From Alphaproteobacteria bacterium US3C007 (GTDB taxonomy: Bacteria; Pseudomonadota; Alphaproteobacteria; Rhodobacterales; Rhodobacteraceae), in contig CP139918.1 of assembly GCA_034423775.1 (NCBI GenBank), positions 434,001 to 498,000 on the forward strand: DNA of 64,000 nucleotides, read 5' to 3'. A program made the position numbers and the translations under genes. Shown one piece after another: positions 56,036-63,652 of the stretch. A model generated the notes under the pieces. That model did no database searches. It saw only the letters and a program-made list of their open reading frames with translations, and had not been told where the DNA came from. Numbering within the stretch: position 1 is the stretch's first letter; every line of letters starts with the position of its first letter.

Positions 56036-57250
56036 TTAAAACGGATAGGACTTTGAGTTGTTGTCTTTTGAGCTTTGATTAGTGGTTTTCTTGATTGAAG
56101 ACACAATGTCTGGAGCCAGAATATGCCCATAGAATTTTTCAATCATCTCGACTGACGTGCCCATGTTCTTTGCCAAGATATATGGGTTGATATTTCCACG
56201 AAGACGTTGTGTCCCATAAAAATGCCGCAGCGAGTAAGGCGTTCTGTTCATACCGTCTTTTGTGATCGGAACACCGCAGTAATTGAGCATCGAGTTGAAC
56301 CCGACCTTAAACGATCCAATCGGCTTTCCTGAGATGTGATTGATGAATACCGGTTCATTGAGGGGTGGATCACAACCATCAAGGTCAGTGCGGCGTAAAT
56401 CATACATACGCCTGAGGAAGACCTCACATCCTGGATTGCAGACAACTTCTCGTAAGCCAGTCTTGCCATTCACTTTGATGATTACGAGACGCCCAGCCTC
56501 AACCTCGATCGTTGAGACATCATCCCAAGTCACAGACCTCATCTCACCGATGCGGATACCGCTGTTGCTTAAGAGTAGAACATACTGTTGAAGAACGAAC
56601 CGTTCCCGCCAATGCCCGTTGGAACGACCTTCCTCGACCCATGCTCTCATACCAGTTGTGATCTTCTTCCATTCAGCAAGAGTAAAGGTAGGGCGTCGAT
56701 TGCTTCCTTTCGTTTCAAGTTTGGGGATCTTGAAAGGCTTGGTGACGTGCCCTCTCTGTAGAGCAAACTTCATCAAGCTCTGGATTGCATTCCGCTCACG
56801 GTTCAACGTGTCATCAGTCGGCTTCTTACGCTTGAAGTTGATCTTTCGCCAATCCCAATAGGCATGAAAATCTCTAGCAGTGAGCTGATCTATCCTCGTT
56901 TTACCGAAGTAATCGAGAGCATAGGTCGCAACATACTCGACAGACCGATCCTTGGTCTCGACCTTCTGATAAGCGTTACGGCGAGAGCTTTTCCACTCCT
57001 TAAAGACATCAGCGAAGGTGTTGGATTTAATCGAGCCACCAACTTTGATGTGGTGATAAAGCTCATCATAAAAGTTCATTGCCAATCTGACGGCTTCATT
57101 CCGATCTGAAGTTTTGGTCGAAACAAACTTATAGCCCGAAGCATTGGGGACTTTGAGGCGAACGTGATACTTAGGTTTCTTGCCTTCACGCAGAAATAGG
57201 ACAATCCGACCATCGCCCCTGAGGTCTTCATAGTCTCGATCGACAGTCAT
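56036..57250 (-). CDS. Tyrosine-type site-specific integrase
   Basis: A 404-residue phage-type integrase next to the tRNA target, the usual place for the integrase of a tRNA-linked island. It has an N-terminal DNA-binding part, a core-binding domain (about residues 65-175), and a catalytic domain. The first arginine is in NSGIRIGEMRSVTWDDV and the hairpin lysine in KVNGKTGLREV. The second arginine is in PYSLRHFYGT, where the first histidine is replaced by tyrosine, as in many relatives. The nucleophile is Y in EKFYGHIL. It should insert the element into the tRNA-Arg gene. The start is 163 bases from the tRNA end. Confidence 0.92.
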   Translation of the reverse strand: MTVDRDYEDLRGDGRIVLFLREGKKPKYHVRLKVPNASGYKFVSTKTSDRNEAVRLAMNFYDELYHHIKVGGSIKSNTFADVFKEWKSSRRNAYQKVETKDRSVEYVATYALDYFGKTRIDQLTARDFHAYWDWRKINFKRKKPTDDTLNRERNAIQSLMKFALQRGHVTKPFKIPKLETKGSNRRPTFTLAEWKKITTGMRAWVEEGRSNGHWRERFVLQQYVLLLSNSGIRIGEMRSVTWDDVSTIEVEAGRLVIIKVNGKTGLREVVCNPGCEVFLRRMYDLRRTDLDGCDPPLNEPVFINHISGKPIGSFKVGFNSMLNYCGVPITKDGMNRTPYSLRHFYGTQRLRGNINPYILAKNMGTSVEMIEKFYGHILAPDIVSSIKKTTNQSSKDNNSKSYPF

Positions 57251-57407
57251 TTCTGCACCTCATATCACACACTGAATTTATGACATGATATCAAGAAGAT
57301 GGTCGTTTTTACACCAATTTTTGTATATGTTTTGACTATGGCTATTTTGACTGTATTTTGCAATTTACACAAATCTAAAAAGATATAAATTATTGATAAT
57401 AAATAAT

Positions 57408-57458
57408 AAAAATGGTGACCCCGGCAGGATTCGAACCTGCAACCTGCCCCTTAGGAGG
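57408..57458. repeat. Right attachment repeat within tRNA-Arg
   Basis: 51 bp identical to 48283-48333. It spans five A residues outside the tRNA 3' end, the CCA, the T arm and part of the anticodon loop. In the integrated form this copy rebuilds the 3' half of the functional tRNA gene. Confidence 0.95.
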
Positions 57459-57489
57459 GGGCTGCTCTATCCAGTTGAGCCACGGGGCC
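57413..57489 (-). tRNA. tRNA-Arg (anticodon CCT)
   Basis: A 77-nt gene including encoded CCA. On the minus strand it starts GGCCCCGTGGCTCAACTGG. The acceptor pairs GGCCCCG with CGGGGTC. The anticodon stem GCCCC/GGGGC closes a 7-base loop CTCCTAA with anticodon CCT, reading AGG (Arg). The T arm is GCAGG-TTCGAAT-CCTGC. The 3' end faces the mobile element, and the 3' portion is part of the 51-bp repeat, so the gene has been rebuilt by the element. Confidence 0.96.
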
Positions 57490-57663
57490 ATTCAGCCTAT
57501 TTGTGACAGGAGGTAGCACAATCAATGCCAACCTGAAAGGCTTGCATCTGGGTTATCAGGCTGATGCATCGGCTTTATCCCATGCACCATCTTGAGGATC
57601 GTGACCCTTAAAAATCCAATTCATCTTCTGATATAAGAAAGGCCTTACAGCTTCTGATGCGCT

Positions 57664-58257
57664 TTATGACGGGTCTTCGCTTAGCACGGGCAAAATCCCA
57701 AAGCCGTTGCGCCAAAACACCAGCGCCAACACCCCAGCTTCATGCGTTTGCAAAGCATGCGGTTGCTGCGCGGCGTGAAAAATAACATCTCCGGGATTTA
57801 AAAAACGCGGCGCCTGCCCAGCCCGCATAAACTCGGCCTCACCAGCAATCACCAAATAGCTTTCTTCGGCTGGGTGCTCGTGCCAGGGGTAATATAGATG
57901 GGGTGGCATATATACGGCCCACGCCCAAAGTTGGCCGCTTTGAAAGCCTCCTTCGGGACCAATGATTGTAAAGCACCCAAATCGATCTAAAAAATCTTGC
58001 CCGACCTTGGTATGTTTATAGGTTTCGCGCCAACGCGCTTGGGCTCCTGCTGCCACCACAGCCTCGCAAAGTGGCTGATATTGCGTGTCAAAAAATTCAT
58101 TTTTTTCACGTGCCAATCCCTGTCCACATAGCAATGGTTTTGGTTCGATCTTCTGAGTCGTGACATCTTGGCAGAACGGCGCAAAAGCCGTCAGCTCTTG
58201 ATGGTTTTCATAAACAGTCCGAAGCTCGGACAATAATAAATCAAACGGGCGTGCCAT
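57664..58257 (-). CDS. DMSP lyase-family cupin (DddL/DddQ-like)
   Basis: A 197-residue cupin in the DMSP lyase family, which cleaves dimethylsulfoniopropionate to dimethyl sulfide and acrylate with a bound metal. The key pattern is YYPWHEHPAEESYLVIAG, giving H, H (+2), E (+6) and Y (+8); another H lies 41 residues after the first in FHAAQQPHALQT. This spacing matches the metal ligands and catalytic tyrosine reported for DddK and DddQ. RWRETYKHTKVGQDFLDRFG is also typical. DddL, DddQ and DddW cannot be separated here. The ATG at 58257 is used; a longer frame begins with TTG at 58290. It lies beside tRNA-Arg, just outside the element. Confidence 0.75.
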   Translation of the reverse strand: MARPFDLLLSELRTVYENHQELTAFAPFCQDVTTQKIEPKPLLCGQGLAREKNEFFDTQYQPLCEAVVAAGAQARWRETYKHTKVGQDFLDRFGCFTIIGPEGGFQSGQLWAWAVYMPPHLYYPWHEHPAEESYLVIAGEAEFMRAGQAPRFLNPGDVIFHAAQQPHALQTHEAGVLALVFWRNGFGILPVLSEDPS

Positions 58258-58912
58258 CACAAAAACCAATAAGCTTTTTCTTCCCCTCAAAACCCTACAT
58301 TTTGGGATCGCTATGTCAAACTCAATTGACGCTGCGAGCCCATTTTACAGCTCGAGTATAAGCATTGTCTGATCCTTGTGACGTCCATTTGAATGCGCGT
58401 TATCAAAACAGCGGCAGTTTTGTCATTTGACGCCCAAAAGATACTATCTGGGTTTGTACCCCACCCAAATCTTGATCCTTCCGGCGAATATCACGCCGCC
58501 TCAACGGTGCTTTGAGGCACTGTACTTTATGAAATTCTGCTTGCTGGGAGGCTCTATCGCGACAGGTATCGATCACTATTGTGATCTTATGCAGATACCT
58601 ATTTAGGGGCTTTTATATGTCTCAGCGCAGGCTTGAACGTCCTTCAACCGCATTTACGCTCATCGTTTTGCCGCAGCTTGAATCGAGGGAAATGCCACAT
58701 AAAAGTTACGAGGGATGACCTGCTTTACAGCAAGCTAAGAGCCCCGATATACTGCCTTTCTTCGGTAGGGTATCCGCCAAATGCCCAAAGTATTTTGAAT
58801 ATGGCTAGCAAATATTTGCCAGCCAGCCGGGGCTGGTCATCGACAATCGCGCCGCGTACACATGCCGCACCACATCACATCAGACCCTCAACATTAAAAT
58901 TTGGAGACCCAG
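58258..58912. other. Intergenic region between the cupin gene and the carboxymuconolactone decarboxylase-like gene
   Basis: 655 bases without a supported gene; short frames such as that at 58633 lack homology and codon bias. Two hairpins are present: GCCTCAA/TTGAGGC at 58498-58518 and a larger one at 58564-58600 (separate entry). Promoters for both divergent genes must lie here. Confidence 0.4.
58564..58600. repeat. Large bulged hairpin in the cupin/CMD intergenic region
   Basis: AGGTATC/GATACCT form a 7-bp outer stem and GATCAC/GTGATC a 6-bp inner stem with loop TATT. Seven bases bulge on the 3' side. It lacks a T-tract, so terminator function is unlikely; an operator or RNA element is possible. 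Confidence 0.5.
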
Positions 58913-59299
58913 ATGAGCCTATTTGACGAAGACCTTTTTCTAAAAGGCTTAGAGCAGCGAAAAGCCACTTTAGGAGCTGAGTATGTAGAGACGAACTTGG
59001 CCGCAGCCGATGAGCTCACGCGTCCATTCCAAGAAGCCATGACCGCCTGGTGTTGGGGCTTTGGTTGGGGCGATGATGTGATTGATGCAAAAACCCGCAG
59101 CATGATGAACCTATCCATGATTGCGGCATTGGGCAAAATGCATGAATGGGAACTGCATTGTAAAGGCGCTTTAAACAACGGCGTGACCCCCGAGGAAATT
59201 CGCGCAATCATTCATGTTGTGGGTATCTATTGTGGCGTGCCACAGGCTTTAGAATGTTTTCGTGCAGCCCGCAAAGTGCTCAACGAGCAGCCCCGCTAG
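58913..59299 (+). CDS. Carboxymuconolactone decarboxylase-family protein
   Basis: A 128-residue all-helical AhpD-like protein. The pattern EWELHCKGALNNGVTPEEIRAIIHVVGIYCGVP is the hallmark of the PcaC/CMD family, with the usual KTRSMMNLSMIAALGK before it. It lacks a CxxC pair, so peroxidase activity is unlikely. PcaC itself acts in protocatechuate breakdown, but no other pca gene is near, so the substrate is unclear. GGAG precedes the ATG at 58913. Confidence 0.85.
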   Translation: MSLFDEDLFLKGLEQRKATLGAEYVETNLAAADELTRPFQEAMTAWCWGFGWGDDVIDAKTRSMMNLSMIAALGKMHEWELHCKGALNNGVTPEEIRAIIHVVGIYCGVPQALECFRAARKVLNEQPR

Positions 59300-59522
59300 G
59301 CCGCGTTCAGCGCCGGCAAGTAAATGAACCGCCATAGCGCAAAAAAGACCAGAGCAAAAAAGCATCCGCACCGAAAAGCCTATTAATGGAACGGCCTGGT
59401 TAAGCCTACTCAAAACATTTGCAGCAGCGGCGCCTTCTATCTTGCAAAAACAGGCATATTGCTTGATCCAGAGGGAAATTCTCGGCTACCTTTACCTGAA
59501 CGCCCAAAAAGGAAATCGCGAC

Positions 59523-60548
59523 GTGTCAAAAACTCCACCACGCTCATTGACGTTACGAGATGTTTCAGAAGCCTGCGGCGTTTCGGAAATGACCGTCAGC
59601 CGCGTTCTACGCGACAGCGGGGATGTGTCGCAAACCACCCGCGAAAAGGTACTCAAAGCCGCCCATGATTTGGGCTATGTGCCAAATAAAATCGCTGGCG
59701 CTTTGGCAAGCCAAAGGGTGAATCTGATCGCTGTTATCATTCCGTCTATGTCCAACATGGTCTTTCCCGAAGTTATGATGGGGATAAATGAAGTTCTGGA
59801 AAATACCGAGCTGCAAGCGGTTATTGGGATCACAAACTATCTGCCTGAAACCGAAGAAAGCGTGTTATACAAAATGCTGTCATGGCGCCCATCTGGCGTT
59901 ATTATCGCGGGCTTAGAACATTCTGAACGGTCGCAAAAAATGCTGCAATCTTCAGGGATACCAATCGTTGAAATTATGGATATTGACGGCACTGCCACCG
60001 ATTGCGCCGTTGGCATTTCGCATCGGCGCGCCGGGCGTGAAATGGCGCAGGTTATTTTGGATGCAGGATATCGCAAAATTGGATTTATGGGCACAAAAAT
60101 GCCCCTCGACCATCGCGCACGCAAACGCTTCGAAGGCTTTTCAGAAAGGCTTTTGCAATCCGGTATAGAAATCGCTGATAAAGAATTTTATTCGGGTGGC
60201 TCTGCCTTGGCGAAAGGGCGCGATATGACCACTGATATGCTCATGCGCTCACCCGATTTAGATTTTTTGTATTTCTCAAACGATATGATTGGCGCGGGTG
60301 GTCTGTTGCATCTTTTGAACCAAAAGGCGGATATTCCCCAAAAAATTGGTTTAGCGGGCTTTAATGGTGTTGAGTTGCTGCAAGGCCTACCACTGCAATT
60401 GGCCACGATGGATGCCTGTCGCTTGCAGATTGGCCGACAGGCCGCACAAATCATTTGCGATCGGATCTCGGGCGCCCTGACATTGGGTGAAAAAATCGTT
60501 GAGCTGACACCAACGCTTTCACCAGGTGACACGCTAAGATCGGCCTAA
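59523..60548 (+). CDS. LacI-family transcriptional regulator
   Basis: A 341-residue LacI/GalR regulator. The N-terminal helix-turn-helix is TLRDVSEACGVSEMTVSRVLRDS, followed by the hinge LGYVPNKIAGALAS. The periplasmic-binding-like effector domain covers about residues 60-340 (LIAVIIPSMSNMVFPEVM, DFLYFSNDMIGAGGLLHLL). The pattern is closest to gluconate-type GntR repressors. GTG at 59523 is chosen because AAGGAA lies upstream and it starts near the HTH; an upstream ATG at 59442 adds 27 unconserved residues. Its targets are not evident. Confidence 0.87.
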   Translation: MSKTPPRSLTLRDVSEACGVSEMTVSRVLRDSGDVSQTTREKVLKAAHDLGYVPNKIAGALASQRVNLIAVIIPSMSNMVFPEVMMGINEVLENTELQAVIGITNYLPETEESVLYKMLSWRPSGVIIAGLEHSERSQKMLQSSGIPIVEIMDIDGTATDCAVGISHRRAGREMAQVILDAGYRKIGFMGTKMPLDHRARKRFEGFSERLLQSGIEIADKEFYSGGSALAKGRDMTTDMLMRSPDLDFLYFSNDMIGAGGLLHLLNQKADIPQKIGLAGFNGVELLQGLPLQLATMDACRLQIGRQAAQIICDRISGALTLGEKIVELTPTLSPGDTLRSA

Positions 60549-60603
60549 CCGTGAAGAAATCGCGTGGTTTTTTGCCCAATGCTTTAACTTCAAAGAAAGC
60601 GAA

Positions 60604-61302
60604 ATGACCGACCAAACTATGTTCAAAAGATATGCGGTTTATTTTGTTCCCAAGGGGGAATTGGCCAAGTTTGGACGGGCATGGCTGGGCTGGGATTGCC
60701 GCAAAGGCCAATATATAAGCTCTGAAAACGCGTTTTCAGAGCCGTTGGCTGACCGAGAATATTTTACAAAAAAACCACGGAAATATGGGCTTCACGCAAC
60801 CTTAAAAGCCCCTTTTCGACTGCAAACAACGCAGAACGAACCTGCACTGCGCAGCGCATTCCACGGCTTTTGCAATCATCAAAAACCTGCAGCTTCGGGC
60901 AATTTAACGCTCTCTGAGCAGGGCGGGTTCATCTCGTTAAGACCCCAAAGGCAATCCGCTGCCCTCTTTGAGCTTGGCAAAAACTGCCTTGAAGCCTTTG
61001 ATCCGTTTCGCGCACCTTTAGACCAGAACGATCTAAACCGCCGCCGCAATGCCCGCCTGAGCCCGCGCCAAAACGACTTTTTACACCAATGGGGCTATCC
61101 CTATGTGCTGCAAGAGTTCCAATTTCACATTACATTATCGTCGCGCCTTAGCATTTTGCAGCGCGAAAAGATCATACCAGCACTAAAAAATTTGCTGGCA
61201 CATGAACTGGACTGCCCTTTTATTATCGCTCATCTGGCCTTAATGGGAGAGGATCGAAACGGCCAATTTCATATTTTGGAAGAAGCCAATCTATCCGGGT
61301 AA
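60604..61302 (+). CDS. DUF1045 protein (2H phosphoesterase-like)
   Basis: A 232-residue protein of the DUF1045 family. It has the two HxT motifs of 2H phosphoesterases: YGLHATLKAPF at about residue 63 and FHITLSSRL at about residue 178. In many bacteria the gene sits in phosphonate (phn) clusters, where it may act on cyclic ribose phosphates. Here no phn gene is visible. It follows the LacI regulator gene by 55 bases. Confidence 0.8.
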   Translation: MTDQTMFKRYAVYFVPKGELAKFGRAWLGWDCRKGQYISSENAFSEPLADREYFTKKPRKYGLHATLKAPFRLQTTQNEPALRSAFHGFCNHQKPAASGNLTLSEQGGFISLRPQRQSAALFELGKNCLEAFDPFRAPLDQNDLNRRRNARLSPRQNDFLHQWGYPYVLQEFQFHITLSSRLSILQREKIIPALKNLLAHELDCPFIIAHLALMGEDRNGQFHILEEANLSG

Positions 61303-61338
61303 AGAAACGGATCACCGACAATAAAAAGGGGCTAAAGC

Positions 61339-61503
61339 TCAACTCGATAATTTGTGAATTTCTTCTTTGATTCGTAATTTTTGTTTTTTCATAGTCGCGA
61401 TCTGTAAGTCATCCATCGCTAAGGATTTTTGTGCCTCTTCAACTGCCTCTGACAAAACTTGATGTTTTTTTCTTAATTCCCGCACATGCGAAACAACTGT
61501 CAT
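61339..61503 (-). CDS. DUF465 (YdcH-like) small protein
   Basis: A 54-residue protein, MTVVSHVRELRKKHQVLSEA to IHKLSS, predicted as a two-helix coiled coil. The pattern of L-K-K-x-K-L-x-x-K-E-E-I near the C-terminus (MKKQKLRIKEEIHKL) is typical of DUF465. AGGAGG seven bases upstream of the ATG is one of the strongest ribosome-binding sites in the window. Function of the family is unknown. It stands between DUF1045 and the TrmN6-like gene. Confidence 0.8.
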   Translation of the reverse strand: MTVVSHVRELRKKHQVLSEAVEEAQKSLAMDDLQIATMKKQKLRIKEEIHKLSS

Positions 61504-61617
61504 ATTGCTCAACCTCCTGTGTAGCCATGGTACGATGGCACCATAAATTTACAAACCTGTCACTGAGAAAAAATTTATTCTCCCAAAATAGGAGAAGTTT
61601 CGCCGAGCCGCTTTAGT

Positions 61618-62385
61618 TTATTCCCAAATCGACACTAAATCTGCACTTTTGCGCAAAACTGAGCTGACCAAACCTGTATAAGAGTCACCATCGTGGCGGT
61701 GGCGATCGCCCTCATGCAGGATCAAAGGCGCCATAAGGCGGAAATTCGCTCGGCCGGCTTTGCGCATGCGCAAAAGCATCAAACCGCTTTCGCGCCCTTT
61801 ACGCGGTGCGATCGGCACAACCTGTAAGCTGCCCAGATCATCGGGTAAGACGGCCATAAAATCCTGCAGCCTTTCGCTGCGAAAAATGAAATGGGCATAG
61901 CCCTTTGGGCGCAACCGTTTGGCGGCAAGCTTAACCCAAATCTTCAATGGCGTTTGCTCTCCCAGAGCGCGTTCGCGCGCCTGATGCGGGGCGGGGCTGC
62001 TTTGTGCGCGGTCAAAATAAGGGGGATTGGCAATCACGAAATCAAAATTTTCACCCCTTAGCGCAGCTGGAGGGGATGCGATATCTCCTGTGATAACTGT
62101 CAATTTGCAACCGTTATGCTGCGCGTTTTGGGCAGCCAGGATCGCGGCATCAGGCTGAATTTCAACTCCGGTTATTTTCAAGCCTGGGACACGGGCCGCC
62201 AAACACAGGCTGGCCACACCAACACCGCAGCCAAGTTCTAAAACGCTTTCGCCCCTGCCCGCGGGAACCGAGGCGGCAAGCAAGACAGGATCAACCCCCG
62301 CGCGATACCCCGTCTTGGGCTGAGCAACCGTCAAACGGCCCCCTAAAAACTGGTCATAGCTATGCAAATCCGAATCAAAGGTCAT
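61618..62385 (-). CDS. TrmN6-like tRNA1(Val) adenine-N6 methyltransferase
   Basis: A 255-residue class I SAM methyltransferase of the YfiC/TrmN6 type. The SAM motif is VLELGCGVGVASLCLAARV at about residue 46, and the catalytic NPPY is in FVIANPPYFDRAQ near residue 120. In E. coli the enzyme methylates A37 of tRNA-Val. The start overlaps the DUF2007 gene's stop, so the two are co-translated. Confidence 0.85.
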   Translation of the reverse strand: MTFDSDLHSYDQFLGGRLTVAQPKTGYRAGVDPVLLAASVPAGRGESVLELGCGVGVASLCLAARVPGLKITGVEIQPDAAILAAQNAQHNGCKLTVITGDIASPPAALRGENFDFVIANPPYFDRAQSSPAPHQARERALGEQTPLKIWVKLAAKRLRPKGYAHFIFRSERLQDFMAVLPDDLGSLQVVPIAPRKGRESGLMLLRMRKAGRANFRLMAPLILHEGDRHRHDGDSYTGLVSSVLRKSADLVSIWE

Positions 62386-62594
62386 CGCAGCTCAATCTTA
62401 TGCGCGATCATTAAGCGCAGCGCCGCCGCGTGATCTTCTTCGCGCACCATCAAACGACGCGGCAAAATCCCCAAAGATCCTTCGAGCACCGAGGTATTTA
62501 TATCCAAGTCAAAAAAAGGAATTTCCGCATCCTTCAGGATCGCCTGTGCATAGGCAATTAAAGTGATGTCCGTGCTTCTGAGCAGTTCTTGCAT
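62382..62594 (-). CDS. DUF2007 protein (putative signal-transducing protein)
   Basis: A 70-residue protein, MQELLRSTDITLIAYAQAIL, with the alpha-beta DUF2007 pattern (DAEIPFFDLDINTSVLEGS, then LMVREEDHAAALRLM). It is related to the C-terminal regulatory segment of PII-like sensors. The ATG at 62594 is used; upstream frame belongs to the ispB side. It overlaps the TrmN6-like gene by four bases and diverges from the polyprenyl synthase gene. Confidence 0.78.
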   Translation of the reverse strand: MQELLRSTDITLIAYAQAILKDAEIPFFDLDINTSVLEGSLGILPRRLMVREEDHAAALRLMIAHKIELR

Positions 62595-62647
62595 GGCATC
62601 ACATTTAGTAATATCACTGCGCCTTGTCGAGCTTAGGAAATGGAAAA

Positions 62648-63652
62648 ATGGGCGATCAAGCGAAAATCGTGACCAAACCCCAAGATGCATTGGCAAACTT
62701 GCTGTCAAAAGAGATGGCGCAGGTCAATGAGCTGATTTCACAGCGCATGGCCTCACAATACGCGCCGCGCATTCCGGAAGTGACCGCGCATTTGATCAAT
62801 GCAGGTGGCAAACGTCTGCGCCCCTTGCTAACCTTAGCAAGCGCTTCTATTTGCGGCTATACGGGCGGGTTTCATATTCATTTGGCGGCAACGGTCGAAT
62901 TCATCCATACCGCCACCCTGCTGCATGACGACGTTGTCGATGAAAGCGCACAGCGGCGTGGGCGACCCACCGCCAACCTACTCTGGGATAATAAATCATC
63001 CATATTGGTGGGCGATTATCTGTTTTCGCGGGCTTTTCAATTGATGGTAGACACTGGGTCTCTTGACGTATTGGCCATTTTATCCAACGCTTCTGCCACA
63101 ATCGCAGAAGGCGAAGTTTTGCAACTCAGCGCCGCGCGCGATCTGAGCACGAACGAAGAGATTTATCTGCAAGTGGTCAGAGGTAAAACCGCTGCCCTGT
63201 TTTCAGCTGCCACGGAAGTCGGCGGAGTAATTGCAAATGCCCCTAAAGCGGTTCAAACTGCGTTGTTTGATTACGGAGATGCTCTAGGGGTCGCGTTTCA
63301 AATTGTAGATGATCTATTAGATGTTAGCGGCGATCCTGACGTGATGGGCAAGAATATTGGCGATGATTTTCGCGAACGCAAGCTGACCTTACCATTCATC
63401 AAAGCCGTTGCGAAATCCACTGCCGATGAGCAGGCATTTTGGAAACGCACGATCGAAAAGGGAGACCAGCAAGAGGGTGACCTTGCACGGGCTTTGGAGA
63501 TCTTAAAAACCCATCATGCAATCGAAGAAACCCGCCAAGATGCTTTGCAATGGTCGCGTCGGGCCCAAAACGCCTTAGCCCCGCTGCCCGACCACCCGAT
63601 GAAGGCGCTCTTGGCGACACTTGCGACCTATGTGGTCGAACGGATCACCTAA
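62648..63652 (+). CDS. ispB: Polyprenyl diphosphate synthase
   Basis: A 334-residue trans-prenyltransferase making the side chain of ubiquinone (octa- or decaprenyl). The first aspartate-rich motif is LLHDDVVDESAQRRGRPT at about residue 95; the second is VDDLLDVSGD. GGKRLRPLLTLAS is at about residue 58, and GKTAALFSAATEVG is conserved. Chain length cannot be read reliably. The ATG at 62648 is chosen; AGGAAATGG upstream is the likely ribosome-binding site. Its stop overlaps ispE by eight bases. Confidence 0.93.
   Translation: MGDQAKIVTKPQDALANLLSKEMAQVNELISQRMASQYAPRIPEVTAHLINAGGKRLRPLLTLASASICGYTGGFHIHLAATVEFIHTATLLHDDVVDESAQRRGRPTANLLWDNKSSILVGDYLFSRAFQLMVDTGSLDVLAILSNASATIAEGEVLQLSAARDLSTNEEIYLQVVRGKTAALFSAATEVGGVIANAPKAVQTALFDYGDALGVAFQIVDDLLDVSGDPDVMGKNIGDDFRERKLTLPFIKAVAKSTADEQAFWKRTIEKGDQQEGDLARALEILKTHHAIEETRQDALQWSRRAQNALAPLPDHPMKALLATLATYVVERIT

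Larger units (their letters stand above)
48283..57458. mobile_element. Pipolin-like integrated element encoding a family B DNA polymerase, at tRNA-Arg(CCT)
   Basis: The element is bounded by two 51-bp perfect direct repeats (48283-48333, 57408-57458). The right copy is the 3' part of an intact tRNA-Arg(CCT) gene; the left copy is a leftover fragment. Inside are a tyrosine integrase next to the tRNA, a short second tyrosine recombinase, an 897-residue PolB, three small overlapping genes, and two lipoprotein cargo genes, with long AT-rich spacers. tRNA-linked integration plus PolB plus one or more tyrosine recombinases is the defining makeup of pipolins. There is no capsid, conjugation, Rep, primase, terminal-protein or Cas1 gene. 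The intact ends and genes suggest a fairly recent insertion. Confidence 0.88.

Noticed and set aside
48283..57458. Casposon or integrated protein-primed linear plasmid
   Set aside because: No Cas1 gene and no terminal-protein gene or terminal inverted repeats; ends are tRNA-derived direct repeats.
48283..57458. Prophage
   Set aside because: No capsid, portal, terminase, tail or lysis genes.
58633..58926. 97-codon plus-strand frame before the CMD-like gene
   Set aside because: No ribosome-binding site or homology, and it overlaps the CMD start.
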